A DNA stretch of 20,098 bases from LMDS01 sp039930465 (GCA_039930465.1 JBDTTU010000080.1:1-20098); one strand, 5' to 3'. Positions 1 to 7,649 are shown, numbered from the stretch's first letter. A program made the numbers and translations. The notes: generated by a model not told the origin, from the letters alone.

Positions 1-527
1 CCGAGACGCTGCTCGGCAAGATCCGCCGCAAGTACAAGGAATACGGCATCCAGGAGAAGCCCTTCATCATCGTCAAGGCCGACGCCGGCACCCATGGCAT
101 GGGCATCATGACCGTGCGCGACCCGAAGGAACTTTCTGACCTGAACCGCAAGGCGCGCCACAAGATGGGCGTGATCAAGGACGGGCAGGAGGTGAGCGAC
201 GTCATCCTGCAGGAAGGTGTGCCAACCTACGAGCGCGTGAACGATGCAGTGGCCGAACCGGTGGTCTACATGATCGACCGTTACGTGGTGGGCGGCTTCT
301 ACCGCGTCAATGCCGAACGAGGTGTCGACGAAAACCTGAACTCGCCGGGCGCGAGCTTCGTGCCGCTGGCCTTCGCCGAACACAACCAATTGCCCAAGCC
401 CGGCGCCAAACCCGGCGCCAGCGCACCGAACCGCTTCTACATGTACGGCGTGGTCGCGCGCCTCGCGATGGTGGCGGCCAGTTATGAGCTCGAAGCCACC
501 GACCCGGACGCCGAAGTCTACGAATAG
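1..527 (+). CDS. gshA: Glutamate-cysteine ligase, C-terminal part (5' end outside window)
   Basis: This is the C-terminal 174 or so residues of the proteobacterial (Acidithiobacillus/Burkholderiales-type) glutamate-cysteine ligase, which joins glutamate and cysteine in the first ATP-dependent, cytosolic step of glutathione synthesis. The reading frame enters at base 3 and runs open to TAG at 525-527. Visible hallmarks are the stretch FIIVKADAGTHGMGIMTVRD (encoded around 63-122), which looks like an ATP-grasp-type nucleotide loop, then VVYMIDRYVVGGFYRVN and an asparagine-containing NLNSPGASFVPL segment. An internal ATG at 99 is not the true start, because the same frame continues upstream with conserved-looking sequence. 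The second pathway enzyme, gshB, lies about 3.3 kb downstream, separated by kup and a BenE-type gene. A perfect hairpin follows the stop by 18 bases. Family assignment is by recognition; confidence is high. Confidence 0.9.
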   Translation, partial: ETLLGKIRRKYKEYGIQEKPFIIVKADAGTHGMGIMTVRDPKELSDLNRKARHKMGVIKDGQEVSDVILQEGVPTYERVNDAVAEPVVYMIDRYVVGGFYRVNAERGVDENLNSPGASFVPLAFAEHNQLPKPGAKPGASAPNRFYMYGVVARLAMVAASYELEATDPDAEVYE

Positions 528-545
528 CCCGTTGGCCAAGGCTTG

Positions 546-570
546 GCAACCGCGATCGGCGCGCGGTTGC
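546..570 (+). terminator. Stem-loop after gshA, possible terminator
   Basis: A perfect 9-bp inverted repeat, GCAACCGCG (546-554) and CGCGGTTGC (562-570), has a 7-base loop and begins 18 bases after the gshA stop. There is no T-tract after it, so it is either an atypical high-GC terminator, a Rho-related or mRNA-stabilising hairpin, or chance. The rest of 528-735 is GC-rich and holds no gene that I can support apart from the 15-codon mini-ORF just before kup. Confidence 0.4.
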
Positions 571-691
571 TGCGCCGCAACATGGAACGCGGCGGCGGCT
601 GCCGCGCGCTGCGGGCGGGCGCAGAATCTCGCTCCGTGCCGCCGTTGGCACCCGACTCCGGGTGCTTCGAGGGCCCAGCCCCGAGTGCACA

Positions 692-739
692 ATGAATCCT
701 GAACCGATCCCGGTCCTGAACAGCGTTCGCCCCGAGTGA
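692..739 (+). other. Mini-ORF (15 aa) ending on the kup start codon
   Basis: ATG at 692 opens a 15-codon frame (MNPEPIPVLNSVRPE) whose TGA at 737-739 overlaps the GTG start of kup at 736 in a GTGA arrangement. No clear Shine-Dalgarno sequence precedes either start. It could be a leader peptide giving translational coupling, or it could be chance. The peptide itself resembles nothing I know. Confidence 0.25.
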
Positions 740-2616
740 GATCCCCTTCCACCCCCAGCAAGTCAGCGCTCGCCGGCCTCACCCTCGGTGCCATCGGCAT
801 CGTCTACGGCGACATCGGCACCAGCCCGCTCTATGCACTGAAGGAAGTGTTTGCCCACGGCCACGTGCGGCTCACGGCCGAAAACATCTACGGCGTGCTC
901 TCGCTGGTGTTCTGGACGCTGACCGTGGTGGTCTCGGTCAAATACGTGCTGCTGATCCTGCGTGCCGACAACAACGGCGAAGGGGGCCTGATCGCCATGC
1001 TGGCGCTCGCTTCGCAGGCCGTGAAAGACCGGCCGCGGCTGCGCAAGCGCCTGCTGCTGCTCGGCATCTTCGGCACGGCGATCTTCTTCGGCGACGGTGT
1101 GATCACGCCGGCGATCTCGGTGCTCTCTGCCATCGAAGGCCTGGAGGTCGCGGCACCTGCGCTGGAACGCTATGTCGTGCCATTGACCCTGGTGGTGCTG
1201 ACCGCGCTGTTCATGGTGCAGCGCCGCGGCACTGCCAGCGTGGGCCGCTTGTTCGGGCCGGTGATGGTGCTGTGGTTCGCCTCGCTGGCCATTCTTGGCC
1301 TCGTGCACATCGCCGAAAACCCGGCCATCCTGTGGGCGCTGAGCCCGCACTTCGCGCTCGTGTTCCTGATCGGCAACCCCGCAGTGGCCTTTATTGCGCT
1401 CGGCTCGGTGGTGTTGTGCGTGACCGGTGCCGAAGCGCTTTATGCCGACATGGGCCATTTCGGCAAGAAGCCCATTCGGCTGGCCTGGTTCGGCCTGGCG
1501 ATGCCGGCGCTGGTGCTCAACTATTTCGGCCAAGGCGCGATGCTGCTCGAACACCCGAGCAAGGTCGGCAACCCGTTCTTCGAGATGGCGCCGACCTGGG
1601 CGCTGTACCCGCTGATCGGGCTGGCCACCTGCGCCACCGTGATCGCGTCGCAAGCCCTCATCACCGCGGCGTTCTCGGTCACCAAGCAGGCGATGCAGCT
1701 CGGTTACCTGCCACGTCTGCGTTTGCTGCACACCTCGGTGAAAGAGGCGGGCCAGATCTACGTGCCCTTCATCAACTGGAGCCTGTATTTCTGCATCGTG
1801 ATCGCGGTGGTGATCTTCCAGTCGACCACCAAGCTCGCGGCCGCCTACGGCATCGCGGTGACGATCGACATGCTGATCACCACCACGATGACCTTCTTCG
1901 TGATCCGCTACGGTTGGAAGTACCCGTGGTCGCTGAGCTTCGCGGCCACCGGATTCTTCTTCGTCGTCGACTTCGTCTACTTCGGCGCCAACGTCGTCAA
2001 GGTGTTCGACGGCGGCTGGTTCCCGGTGGCCATCGGTGGCGTGATGTTCATGCTGATGATGACGTGGAAGCAGGGCCGCCGCCTGATGTCGGCACGCTTG
2101 CGCGCAGACGCGATCGACCTGAAGAGTTTTCTCGAAGCCGTGTTCGTGAGCCCGCCCACGCGGGTGCAGGGCACGGCGGTGTTTCTCGTCAGTGACCAGG
2201 GCCTCACGCCCAACGCGCTGCTGCACAACCTGAAGCACAACAAGGTGCTGCACGAGACCAACCTGTTTGTCACCGTGAAGCACCACGAGGTGCCCTGGGT
2301 CGGCTTCGACAAGCGCTGCGAGATGGAGCCGCTCGGTCACGACTGCTGGCAGGTCACGCTCAACTTCGGATTCAAGAACGAACCCGACGTGCCCGAAGCG
2401 CTGGCGCTGTTGAAAAACCGCGGCTGTGTCATCGACGACATGGACACGTCGTACTTCCTCTCGCGCGACATCGTGATCCCGACCACCGGCGGCGGCATGG
2501 CCGCCTGGCGCGAAAAGCTCTTCGTCGGCATGCACCGCAACGCGGCGGCAGCCGCCGACTTCCTGAGCCTGCCGACCAACCGGGTCGTCGAACTCGGCTC
2601 GAAGCTCGAGATCTAG
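736..2616 (+). CDS. kup: KUP-family low-affinity potassium/proton symporter
   Basis: This 626-residue integral inner-membrane protein takes up K+, probably by H+ symport. Length matches E. coli Kup (622 aa). The N-terminal KUP signature GDIGTSPLYAL lies near residues 26-36 in the first membrane segment, NNGEGGLIAM near 79-88, and GDGVITPAISVLSA in the next helices. About twelve hydrophobic segments fill the first 450 residues, followed by a soluble C-terminal domain (about 455-626) with the VFLVSDQGLTPNALLHNLKHN stretch usual for the family. The start is GTG at 736, the first usable codon ahead of the conserved helix; no good Shine-Dalgarno sequence precedes it, and a mini-ORF ends on it. A hairpin overlaps the stop. 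It sits between gshA and a BenE-type gene, an unusual place next to glutathione genes. Confidence 0.95.
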   Translation: MRSPSTPSKSALAGLTLGAIGIVYGDIGTSPLYALKEVFAHGHVRLTAENIYGVLSLVFWTLTVVVSVKYVLLILRADNNGEGGLIAMLALASQAVKDRPRLRKRLLLLGIFGTAIFFGDGVITPAISVLSAIEGLEVAAPALERYVVPLTLVVLTALFMVQRRGTASVGRLFGPVMVLWFASLAILGLVHIAENPAILWALSPHFALVFLIGNPAVAFIALGSVVLCVTGAEALYADMGHFGKKPIRLAWFGLAMPALVLNYFGQGAMLLEHPSKVGNPFFEMAPTWALYPLIGLATCATVIASQALITAAFSVTKQAMQLGYLPRLRLLHTSVKEAGQIYVPFINWSLYFCIVIAVVIFQSTTKLAAAYGIAVTIDMLITTTMTFFVIRYGWKYPWSLSFAATGFFFVVDFVYFGANVVKVFDGGWFPVAIGGVMFMLMMTWKQGRRLMSARLRADAIDLKSFLEAVFVSPPTRVQGTAVFLVSDQGLTPNALLHNLKHNKVLHETNLFVTVKHHEVPWVGFDKRCEMEPLGHDCWQVTLNFGFKNEPDVPEALALLKNRGCVIDDMDTSYFLSRDIVIPTTGGGMAAWREKLFVGMHRNAAAAADFLSLPTNRVVELGSKLEI

Positions 2617-2632
2617 GCCCGCCGAGCGGGCC
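2616..2632 (+). terminator. Hairpin overlapping the kup stop codon
   Basis: A perfect 7-bp inverted repeat, GGCCCGC (2616-2622) and GCGGGCC (2626-2632), has a 3-base loop and starts on the last base of the kup TAG. It lacks a T-tract and lies 24 bases before the BenE-family start codon, so it could limit read-through between the two genes. The structure is clear in sequence; the function is inferred. Confidence 0.4.
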
Positions 2633-2644
2633 CTGCCCCGCCGT

Positions 2645-2650
2645 TATCCT
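2645..2650 (+). promoter_or_regulatory. Candidate -10 box giving a leaderless benE-type mRNA
   Basis: TATCCT ends six bases before the ATG at 2657, and no Shine-Dalgarno sequence is present in between or just upstream. A transcript initiating about 7 bases after this box would begin at or beside the start codon. No convincing -35 hexamer is seen at 16-18 bases. The same box at the same distance precedes the metallo-hydrolase gene at 18788. Confidence 0.35.
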
Positions 2651-2656
2651 CGCAGC

Positions 2657-3841
2657 ATGCGAGCCCGCCTCTCCGACCTGTCACTCTCTGCCGCCAGCGC
2701 CGGCTTCGTTGCCGTGCTGGTCGGTTTCACCAGTTCGGTGGCCATCGTGTTCCAGGCCGCCACGTCGCTCGGCGCCACGCCGGCTCAGATCAGTTCGTGG
2801 ATGTGGGCGCTCGGCTTGGGCATGGGCTTGTGCACCTTGTTGCCCTCGTTGTGGCTGCGCCAGCCGGTGATGGTGGCGTGGAGCACGCCCGGCGCCGCGG
2901 TGCTTGCCACGGCCGGCATCGCGGGGGGCTTCGGCATGGCCGAGGCGACCGGCGCGTTCATCGTCTGCGCGGCGCTGATCACGCTGTTCGGCATCACCGG
3001 CTGGTTCGAGCGGCTGCTCTCGCGCATCCCGATGCCGATCGCGAGCGCCTTGCTGGCCGGCGTGCTCACACGCTTCGGGCTTGACGCCTTCGTGGCGCTG
3101 AAGTCGGCGTTCACCCTGGTATTGCTGATGCTCGCGGCCTACCTCGTCGGCCGCCGCCTGTGGCCGCGTTATGCGGTCCCCGGTGTGCTTGCGGCCGGCA
3201 TCGTCTTCGCAGCCTTCAATGGCCAGCTCCACCTCGAAGGCGTGCATTGGGGCTTGACGGTGCCGGTGTTCACGGCACCTGAATTCAGCTGGCGCGCGAC
3301 CGTGAGCCTGGCTCTGCCGCTGTTCGTGGTGACCATGGCATCGCAGAACCTGCCCGGCGTGGCCGCGATCCGTGCCGCGCACTACGACATGCCGATCTCG
3401 AAGATCGTCACGCTCACCGGTGTGGCCACGCTGGTGCTCGCCCCTTTCGGCGCGTTCGCGCTCAACCTCTCGGCGATCACCGCCGCGATCTGCATGGGCC
3501 GCGAAGCGCACCCCGACCCCGACAAGCGCTACATGGCCGCGGCCACCTGCGGGCTGATCTGCTGCGTGGTCGGGCTGTTCGGCGCGGCCGTCACCGGCGT
3601 GTTGACGGCATTCCCGCGCGAGCTGGTGGTGGCGATCGCTGGCCTGGCGTTGCTCGGCAGCATCGGCGGCGGCCTGGCGCTGGCCTTGAAAGAAGAAGCG
3701 CACCGCGAGGCCGCGCTGATCACGTTTCTTGTCACGCTCAGTGGCGTGAGCCTGGCCGGCATCGGCTCGGCGTTCTGGGGTATGGTGGCCGGCGCGCTCG
3801 CGCTTTTTGTGCAACAGTGGCGGCCCCGCGCCGCTGCCTGA
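2657..3841 (+). CDS. benE: BenE-family (benzoate/H+ symporter-like) transporter
   Basis: This 394-residue, highly hydrophobic inner-membrane protein of the BenE family has 11-12 predicted helices across its whole length and a length usual for the family (about 390-400). Recognisable blocks are VMVAWSTPGAAVLAT (residues about 72-86), the TMASQNLPGVAAIRA stretch (about 227-241) and FGAFALNLSAITAAICMG (about 263-280), which fit BenE proteins and the related nucleobase/sulfate-type fold. The family is named for benzoate uptake driven by protons, but most members are untested and no benzoate catabolic gene is in view, so the substrate is unproven. The start ATG at 2657 lacks a Shine-Dalgarno sequence but has a TATCCT box six bases upstream. 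It ends 20 bases before gshB, suggesting co-transcription with it. Confidence 0.85.
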   Translation: MRARLSDLSLSAASAGFVAVLVGFTSSVAIVFQAATSLGATPAQISSWMWALGLGMGLCTLLPSLWLRQPVMVAWSTPGAAVLATAGIAGGFGMAEATGAFIVCAALITLFGITGWFERLLSRIPMPIASALLAGVLTRFGLDAFVALKSAFTLVLLMLAAYLVGRRLWPRYAVPGVLAAGIVFAAFNGQLHLEGVHWGLTVPVFTAPEFSWRATVSLALPLFVVTMASQNLPGVAAIRAAHYDMPISKIVTLTGVATLVLAPFGAFALNLSAITAAICMGREAHPDPDKRYMAAATCGLICCVVGLFGAAVTGVLTAFPRELVVAIAGLALLGSIGGGLALALKEEAHREAALITFLVTLSGVSLAGIGSAFWGMVAGALALFVQQWRPRAAA

Positions 3842-3861
3842 CGCGTCTTCCCAGATTCATC

Positions 3862-4812
3862 ATGAAACTGCTCTTCATCGCCGACCCACTGACCAGCTTC
3901 AAGACCTACAAAGACTCGACCTTCGCGATGATGCGCGAGGCCGCCTCGCGCGGCCACGCGTTGTTCGCGTGTGAACCGCAGCACGTGATGTGGCAGCGCG
4001 GTGGCAAGGTCAGCGCACCACTGCGTGCTTTCACGCTCACCGGCGACGCTCACGACTGGTTCAAGCCGCAAGGCGAGCCGCAAGTCACCGCGCTCGCCGA
4101 TGTCGATGCGGTCGTGATGCGCAAAGACCCGCCCTTCGACAGCGAATACTTCTACGCCACGCACCTGCTCGAACAGGCCGAGCGCGAAGGCGCGCGCGTT
4201 TTCAACAGCCCGCGCGCGCTGCGCGACCACCCCGAGAAACTCGCCATCCTCGAATTCCCCGAGTTCATCGGGCCGACGCTGGTGACGCGCAGCGAGGCCG
4301 ACATCAAGCGCTTTCACGCCGAGCACAAAGACATCATCCTCAAGCCGCTCGACGGCATGGGCGGCATGGGCATCTTCCGCGTGGGGCCCGACGGGTTGAA
4401 CCTCGGCAGCATCATCGAAACCCTGAACAAGGGCGGCGCCGAAACAGTGATGGTGCAGCGTTACCTGACCGAGATCACGAAGGGCGACAAACGCATCCTG
4501 ATCATCGGCGGCAAGCCGGTGCCGCACGCACTCGCGCGCATTCCGCAGGGCAGCGAGATCCGCGGCAACCTGGCGGTCGGGGGCAAGGGCGTGGCGCAGC
4601 CGCTGAGCGCACACGACCGCGGCGTGGCAGAAGCGATCGGCCCGCTGCTTAGCCGCCGCGGCTTGTTGCTGATCGGCCTCGACATGATCGGCGACTGCGT
4701 GACCGAGATCAACGTGACCAGCCCGACCGGGTTTCAGGAGATCACGCAGCAAAGTGGCTTCGATGTGGCGAAGATGTTCGTCGACGCGCTGGAGTCGGCG
4801 CTGGCTGGTTGA
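3862..4812 (+). CDS. gshB: Glutathione synthetase
   Basis: This cytosolic ATP-grasp ligase adds glycine to gamma-glutamylcysteine, the second step of glutathione synthesis. At 316 residues it equals the length of E. coli GshB. The start is taken at ATG 3862 (MKLLFIADPL), which matches the family N-terminus; an in-frame ATG at 3817 would add 15 uncharacteristic residues and overlap the BenE gene. Visible motifs include MRKDPPFDSEY (about residues 86-96), ILKPLDGMGGMGIFRV (about 157-172, the glycine-rich nucleotide loop), the ALARIPQGSEIRGNLAVGG block (about 218-236) and the C-terminal EINVTSPTGFQEI (about 282-294) that supplies metal and ATP ligands. It lies 20 bases after the BenE-family gene and 3.3 kb from gshA. 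No fault is visible in the catalytic motifs. Confidence 0.96.
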   Translation: MKLLFIADPLTSFKTYKDSTFAMMREAASRGHALFACEPQHVMWQRGGKVSAPLRAFTLTGDAHDWFKPQGEPQVTALADVDAVVMRKDPPFDSEYFYATHLLEQAEREGARVFNSPRALRDHPEKLAILEFPEFIGPTLVTRSEADIKRFHAEHKDIILKPLDGMGGMGIFRVGPDGLNLGSIIETLNKGGAETVMVQRYLTEITKGDKRILIIGGKPVPHALARIPQGSEIRGNLAVGGKGVAQPLSAHDRGVAEAIGPLLSRRGLLLIGLDMIGDCVTEINVTSPTGFQEITQQSGFDVAKMFVDALESALAG

Positions 4813-4831
4813 ACACTTGCGCAGGCGCATG

Positions 4832-4855
4832 CAGGGATAATCCGCGTTTTCCCTG
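4832..4855 (+). promoter_or_regulatory. Candidate uup promoter -10 within an inverted repeat
   Basis: GATAAT at 4836-4841 is a fair -10 hexamer in the 84-base gap between gshB and uup, giving an untranslated leader of about 50 bases. It lies in a perfect 6-bp inverted repeat, CAGGGA (4832-4837) and TCCCTG (4850-4855). No good -35 hexamer is visible at 16-18 bases. The repeat could be an operator or an early-transcript hairpin; both are inference. Confidence 0.35.
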
Positions 4856-4896
4856 AAAGCCCTGGCGCGTCGCGCGCGCAGGCTGCGTGTGACTCC

Positions 4897-6807
4897 ATGG
4901 CTCTCCTGTCCCTTTCCAATGCCCACCTGGCCTACGGCCACGTGGCCCTGCTCGACGGAGCCGCGTTTTCGCTCGAAATTGGCGAGCGGCTCGGCCTGAT
5001 CGGCCGCAACGGCGCCGGCAAGTCGTCGATGCTGAAAATCATCGCCGCGCTCGAAAAGCTCGACGACGGCCTGTTGCAGATGACGCAGGGCGTGCGCATC
5101 TGCTACGTGCCGCAGGAGCCGGTGTTCGAGCCCGGCCACAGCGTGTTCGAAGCGGTGAGCGAAGGTGTTGCCGAAGCGCGTGCGGTGCGCCAGGCCTACG
5201 AAGAACACGCCGACGGCGTTGACCTCGATGCCTTGCAAACCCGCATCGAAGCGCTCGACGCCTGGAATTGGGAACAGCGTGTGGAAACCACGCTCGCGCA
5301 GTTGCACCTCGACGGCACGCGCGACATCGGCCAGCTTTCCGGCGGCATGAAAAAGCGCGTGGCGCTGGCACAAGCCCTCGTCGCGGTGCCCGACGTGCTT
5401 TTGCTCGACGAGCCCACCAACCACCTCGACCTCGACTCGATCGCCTGGCTCGAAGAGTTGTTGCGCGGCTTCAAGGGCAGCGTGATGCTGATCACCCACG
5501 ACCGTGCCTTCCTCGACGGTGTGGCCACCCGCATCATCGAACTCGACCGCGGCATCATCCGCAGCTACCCGGGCAACTTCAGCGCCTACGAGCGCATGAA
5601 AGAAGAGCAGCTCTCGTCCGACGCGCTCGCCAATGCGCGCGCCGACAAGCTGCTGGCGCAGGAAGAGGTCTGGATCCGCAAAGGTGTGGAAGCGCGTCGC
5701 ACCCGCAGCGTCGCGCGCATCCAGCGCCTCGAGGTGCTGCGCGACCAGCGCCAGAAGCGGCGCGACTCGCTCGGCCAGGTGCGGCTCGAAGTCGACACCG
5801 GTGCGCCGAGCGGCAAGATCGTCGCCGAGCTCAAAGAGGTCTCGCTGCGTTTCAACGACCACGAAACCCCGAAGGTCATCGTCAAGGATTTCAGCGCGAC
5901 GATCCTGCGCGGCGACAAGGTCGGCCTGATCGGCCCGAACGGCGCCGGCAAGACGACACTGCTCAAGTTGATCCTCGGCGAACTGCAGCCCGACAGCGGC
6001 AAGATTCGCCAGGGCAGCAAGCTCGAAGTGGCTTACTTCGACCAGATGCGGAGCACGCTGAACCTCGATGCGACGCTGGCCGACACCATCAGCCCGGGCA
6101 GCGAGTGGGTCGAGTTCGCCGGCCAGCGCAAGCACGTGATGAGCTACCTGAACGACTTCTTGTTTTCGCCAGAGCGCGCCAACTCGCCGGTGCGCACGCT
6201 CAGTGGCGGCGAGCGAAACCGCGTGCTGCTCGCGCGCCTGTTCGCGCTGCCGGCGAATGTGCTGGTGCTCGACGAGCCGACCAACGACCTCGACATCGAC
6301 ACGCTCGAACTGCTCGAAGAACTGCTGCAGGCCTACAAGGGCACGGTCTTCCTCGTCAGCCACGACCGGCGCTTTCTCGACAACGTGGTGACGAGCACCA
6401 TCGTCTGGGAAGGCGATGAATCGCCCGGGCAATGGCGCGAGTACGAAGGCGGCTACGAAGACTGGAAGCTCCAGCGTGACCGCGCCAAGCTGTTGCGTGA
6501 CCAGGCGTCGCGTGCGGCCGGGAAGGCGAAAGACACCCCGCCCGCATCGAAGGCCGCGGCGCCCGCTCCGGTCGCCGCCGCGAAGCCGCGCAAGCTCAGC
6601 TACAAGGAACAGCGTGAACTCGATGAGCTGCCCAAGCGCATCGAAACGCTGGAAGCCGAGCAGAAAGAGCTCGCCACGTTCCTGGCTCAGCCCGAGTCGT
6701 ACACGAAGGAAGCCGACCGCGCGATGAAAGCGCAGGCGCGCCATGCCAGGATCGACGATGAACTGCTGGCCGCGATGGAGCGCTGGGAAGCGCTCGGCGC
6801 GCGTTGA
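4897..6807 (+). CDS. uup: ABC-F family ATPase Uup
   Basis: This is a soluble protein of 636 residues (E. coli Uup has 635) with two ABC ATPase domains and no membrane segments. ABC-F proteins act on ribosomes or, for Uup, have been tied to transposon excision and DNA-structure or ribosome effects, rather than transport. Domain 1 has Walker A GRNGAGKSS (Lys42), signature LSGGMKKR and Walker B LLLDEPTNHLD; domain 2 has GPNGAGKTT (Lys352), LSGGERNR and LVLDEPTNDLD. The linker between them (about 230-300) is charged and helical. A low-complexity Ala/Pro/Lys stretch (about 545-570) leads to the C-terminal coiled-coil domain, starting RKLSYKEQRELDELPKRIE, that separates Uup from other ABC-F members. 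The start at ATG 4897 follows a 55-base stretch with a candidate -10. It converges with the gene at 6817, leaving a 9-base gap. Confidence 0.95.
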   Translation: MALLSLSNAHLAYGHVALLDGAAFSLEIGERLGLIGRNGAGKSSMLKIIAALEKLDDGLLQMTQGVRICYVPQEPVFEPGHSVFEAVSEGVAEARAVRQAYEEHADGVDLDALQTRIEALDAWNWEQRVETTLAQLHLDGTRDIGQLSGGMKKRVALAQALVAVPDVLLLDEPTNHLDLDSIAWLEELLRGFKGSVMLITHDRAFLDGVATRIIELDRGIIRSYPGNFSAYERMKEEQLSSDALANARADKLLAQEEVWIRKGVEARRTRSVARIQRLEVLRDQRQKRRDSLGQVRLEVDTGAPSGKIVAELKEVSLRFNDHETPKVIVKDFSATILRGDKVGLIGPNGAGKTTLLKLILGELQPDSGKIRQGSKLEVAYFDQMRSTLNLDATLADTISPGSEWVEFAGQRKHVMSYLNDFLFSPERANSPVRTLSGGERNRVLLARLFALPANVLVLDEPTNDLDIDTLELLEELLQAYKGTVFLVSHDRRFLDNVVTSTIVWEGDESPGQWREYEGGYEDWKLQRDRAKLLRDQASRAAGKAKDTPPASKAAAPAPVAAAKPRKLSYKEQRELDELPKRIETLEAEQKELATFLAQPESYTKEADRAMKAQARHARIDDELLAAMERWEALGAR

Positions 6808-6814
6808 CGTTTTT
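6778..6814 (+). terminator. Weak terminator candidate at the end of uup
   Basis: A perfect 6-bp stem, GAGCGC (6778-6783) and GCGCTC (6790-6795), lies in the last uup codons, with TTTTT at 6810-6814. The 14-base gap between stem and T-run is too long for a standard intrinsic terminator, so support is slight. Confidence 0.22.
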
Positions 6815-6816
6815 GG

Positions 6817-7578
6817 CTACAGCCCGCCGAACCAGCTGTCGCGCACCGCTGCCGGGTGCGAGCGGCTGACGATCAGCCCGGCCTGCAGGTACAGCGCGTT
6901 CAGCAGGCGCGCGGCGCGCTCCTTGTCGAGCGCGGGCCACGAGGCAATCTCGTGCAGGTTGGCGGCCTGCGGGCGCAGCCGCTCGATCGCCGCCTTCAGC
7001 ACCCCGCTGGCTGGCAGCGCAGCGATGTCGAGCCCCGGTGAAACACGGTAGACCGCCGGCCCGGCGATCTCGGGCAACAGCTCGCGGCGCGGGCCGCGCA
7101 TCGCCATTTCCCACAGCAGCGGGGCGAGCGGGTGGTGCAGTTGTGTGTCACCGACCAGCGCCGTGTCGGTGTCGCCAGGCGGGCGCAGCAACGCGGGTTC
7201 AACGTGCATCACGCGCAGATCGAGCAGGTAGCGGTCGATCAATTCGTCGAGGTTCATCGGGCAGTGAATCAGTCGCTCTTGCGGGAACACCGTCAGCGGC
7301 AGCACCCGGTCACCGCATTTGAGGTGAATGGTCACTCTCTTGGCATGCCTGACGCAGGCGGCCAATACTTCCATGGCTTCGGAGCCCCCATCGTGCTCGA
7401 AACGCAGCAGATCGGCGCGCAAGGACGGGCTCAGCTGCGAGACGCGCGAGATCCGCGGGCCCGTGCCCAGGCGCCGCGATTCGGCGCCCAACTCGTCGAG
7501 GTAGCGCCGGAACGCGCTCGCGCGCAGCAGCTCCGGCTCGCCGAAGGGGATGGTGGAATCGAACAACTCGCCGTTCAT
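6817..7578 (-). CDS. Conserved protein of unknown function, 253 aa
   Basis: I cannot assign a function. The product is soluble, with no signal peptide or membrane segment. It reads as an N-terminal domain (about residues 1-130) beginning MNGELFDSTIPFGEPELLRA and holding two odd clusters: VLAACVRHAKRVTIHLKCGD and QERLIHCPMNLDELID, with three cysteines and several histidines. The C-terminal part (about 165-253) is short amphipathic helices (LPASGVLKAAIERLRP, KERAARLLNALYLQAGLIV) resembling a small winged-helix-like or regulatory domain; that is inference from helix pattern only. The chosen start is ATG 7578, where the conserved-looking sequence begins. The frame also extends to GTG 7653, whose GTGA overlaps the stop of the upstream MocR gene and would add 25 low-complexity residues. 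It lies 71 bases after the regulator on the same strand and may be co-transcribed with it. The coding frame itself is well supported. Confidence 0.75.
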   Translation of the reverse strand: MNGELFDSTIPFGEPELLRASAFRRYLDELGAESRRLGTGPRISRVSQLSPSLRADLLRFEHDGGSEAMEVLAACVRHAKRVTIHLKCGDRVLPLTVFPQERLIHCPMNLDELIDRYLLDLRVMHVEPALLRPPGDTDTALVGDTQLHHPLAPLLWEMAMRGPRRELLPEIAGPAVYRVSPGLDIAALPASGVLKAAIERLRPQAANLHEIASWPALDKERAARLLNALYLQAGLIVSRSHPAAVRDSWFGGL

Positions 7579-7649
7579 GTCGCCCGCATTCTGACCTCTA
7601 GCGGCTGCCGACGCGACCCCATGGTCGGACCGGCGGCCCGACAAACGGC

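Noticed and set aside
528..735. A small gene in the gshA-kup gap (open frames on both strands)
   Set aside because: The frames at 307-690 (-) and 484-702 (+) are Arg/Ala-rich shadows overlapping gshA, with no start signal; only the hairpin and mini-ORF are worth listing.
763..2535. Minus-strand open frame of 590 codons
   Set aside because: Antisense to kup over nearly its full length, rich in His, Gln and Arg, with no start signal or motif.
2681..3814. Minus-strand open frame of 377 codons
   Set aside because: Antisense shadow of the BenE-family gene with strongly biased charged composition.
3529..6744. Minus-strand open frame of 1071 codons
   Set aside because: It lies antisense to gshB and uup, both intact and well recognised. 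Its sequence is the biased His/Arg/Glu-rich type produced by reading high-GC genes on the opposite strand, with no domain I recognise.
4897..6807. Uup as the ATPase of an ABC transporter with neighbouring permease
   Set aside because: It has two fused ATPase domains with the ABC-F linker and C-terminal coiled coil, and the adjacent membrane proteins (Kup, BenE) are secondary carriers.
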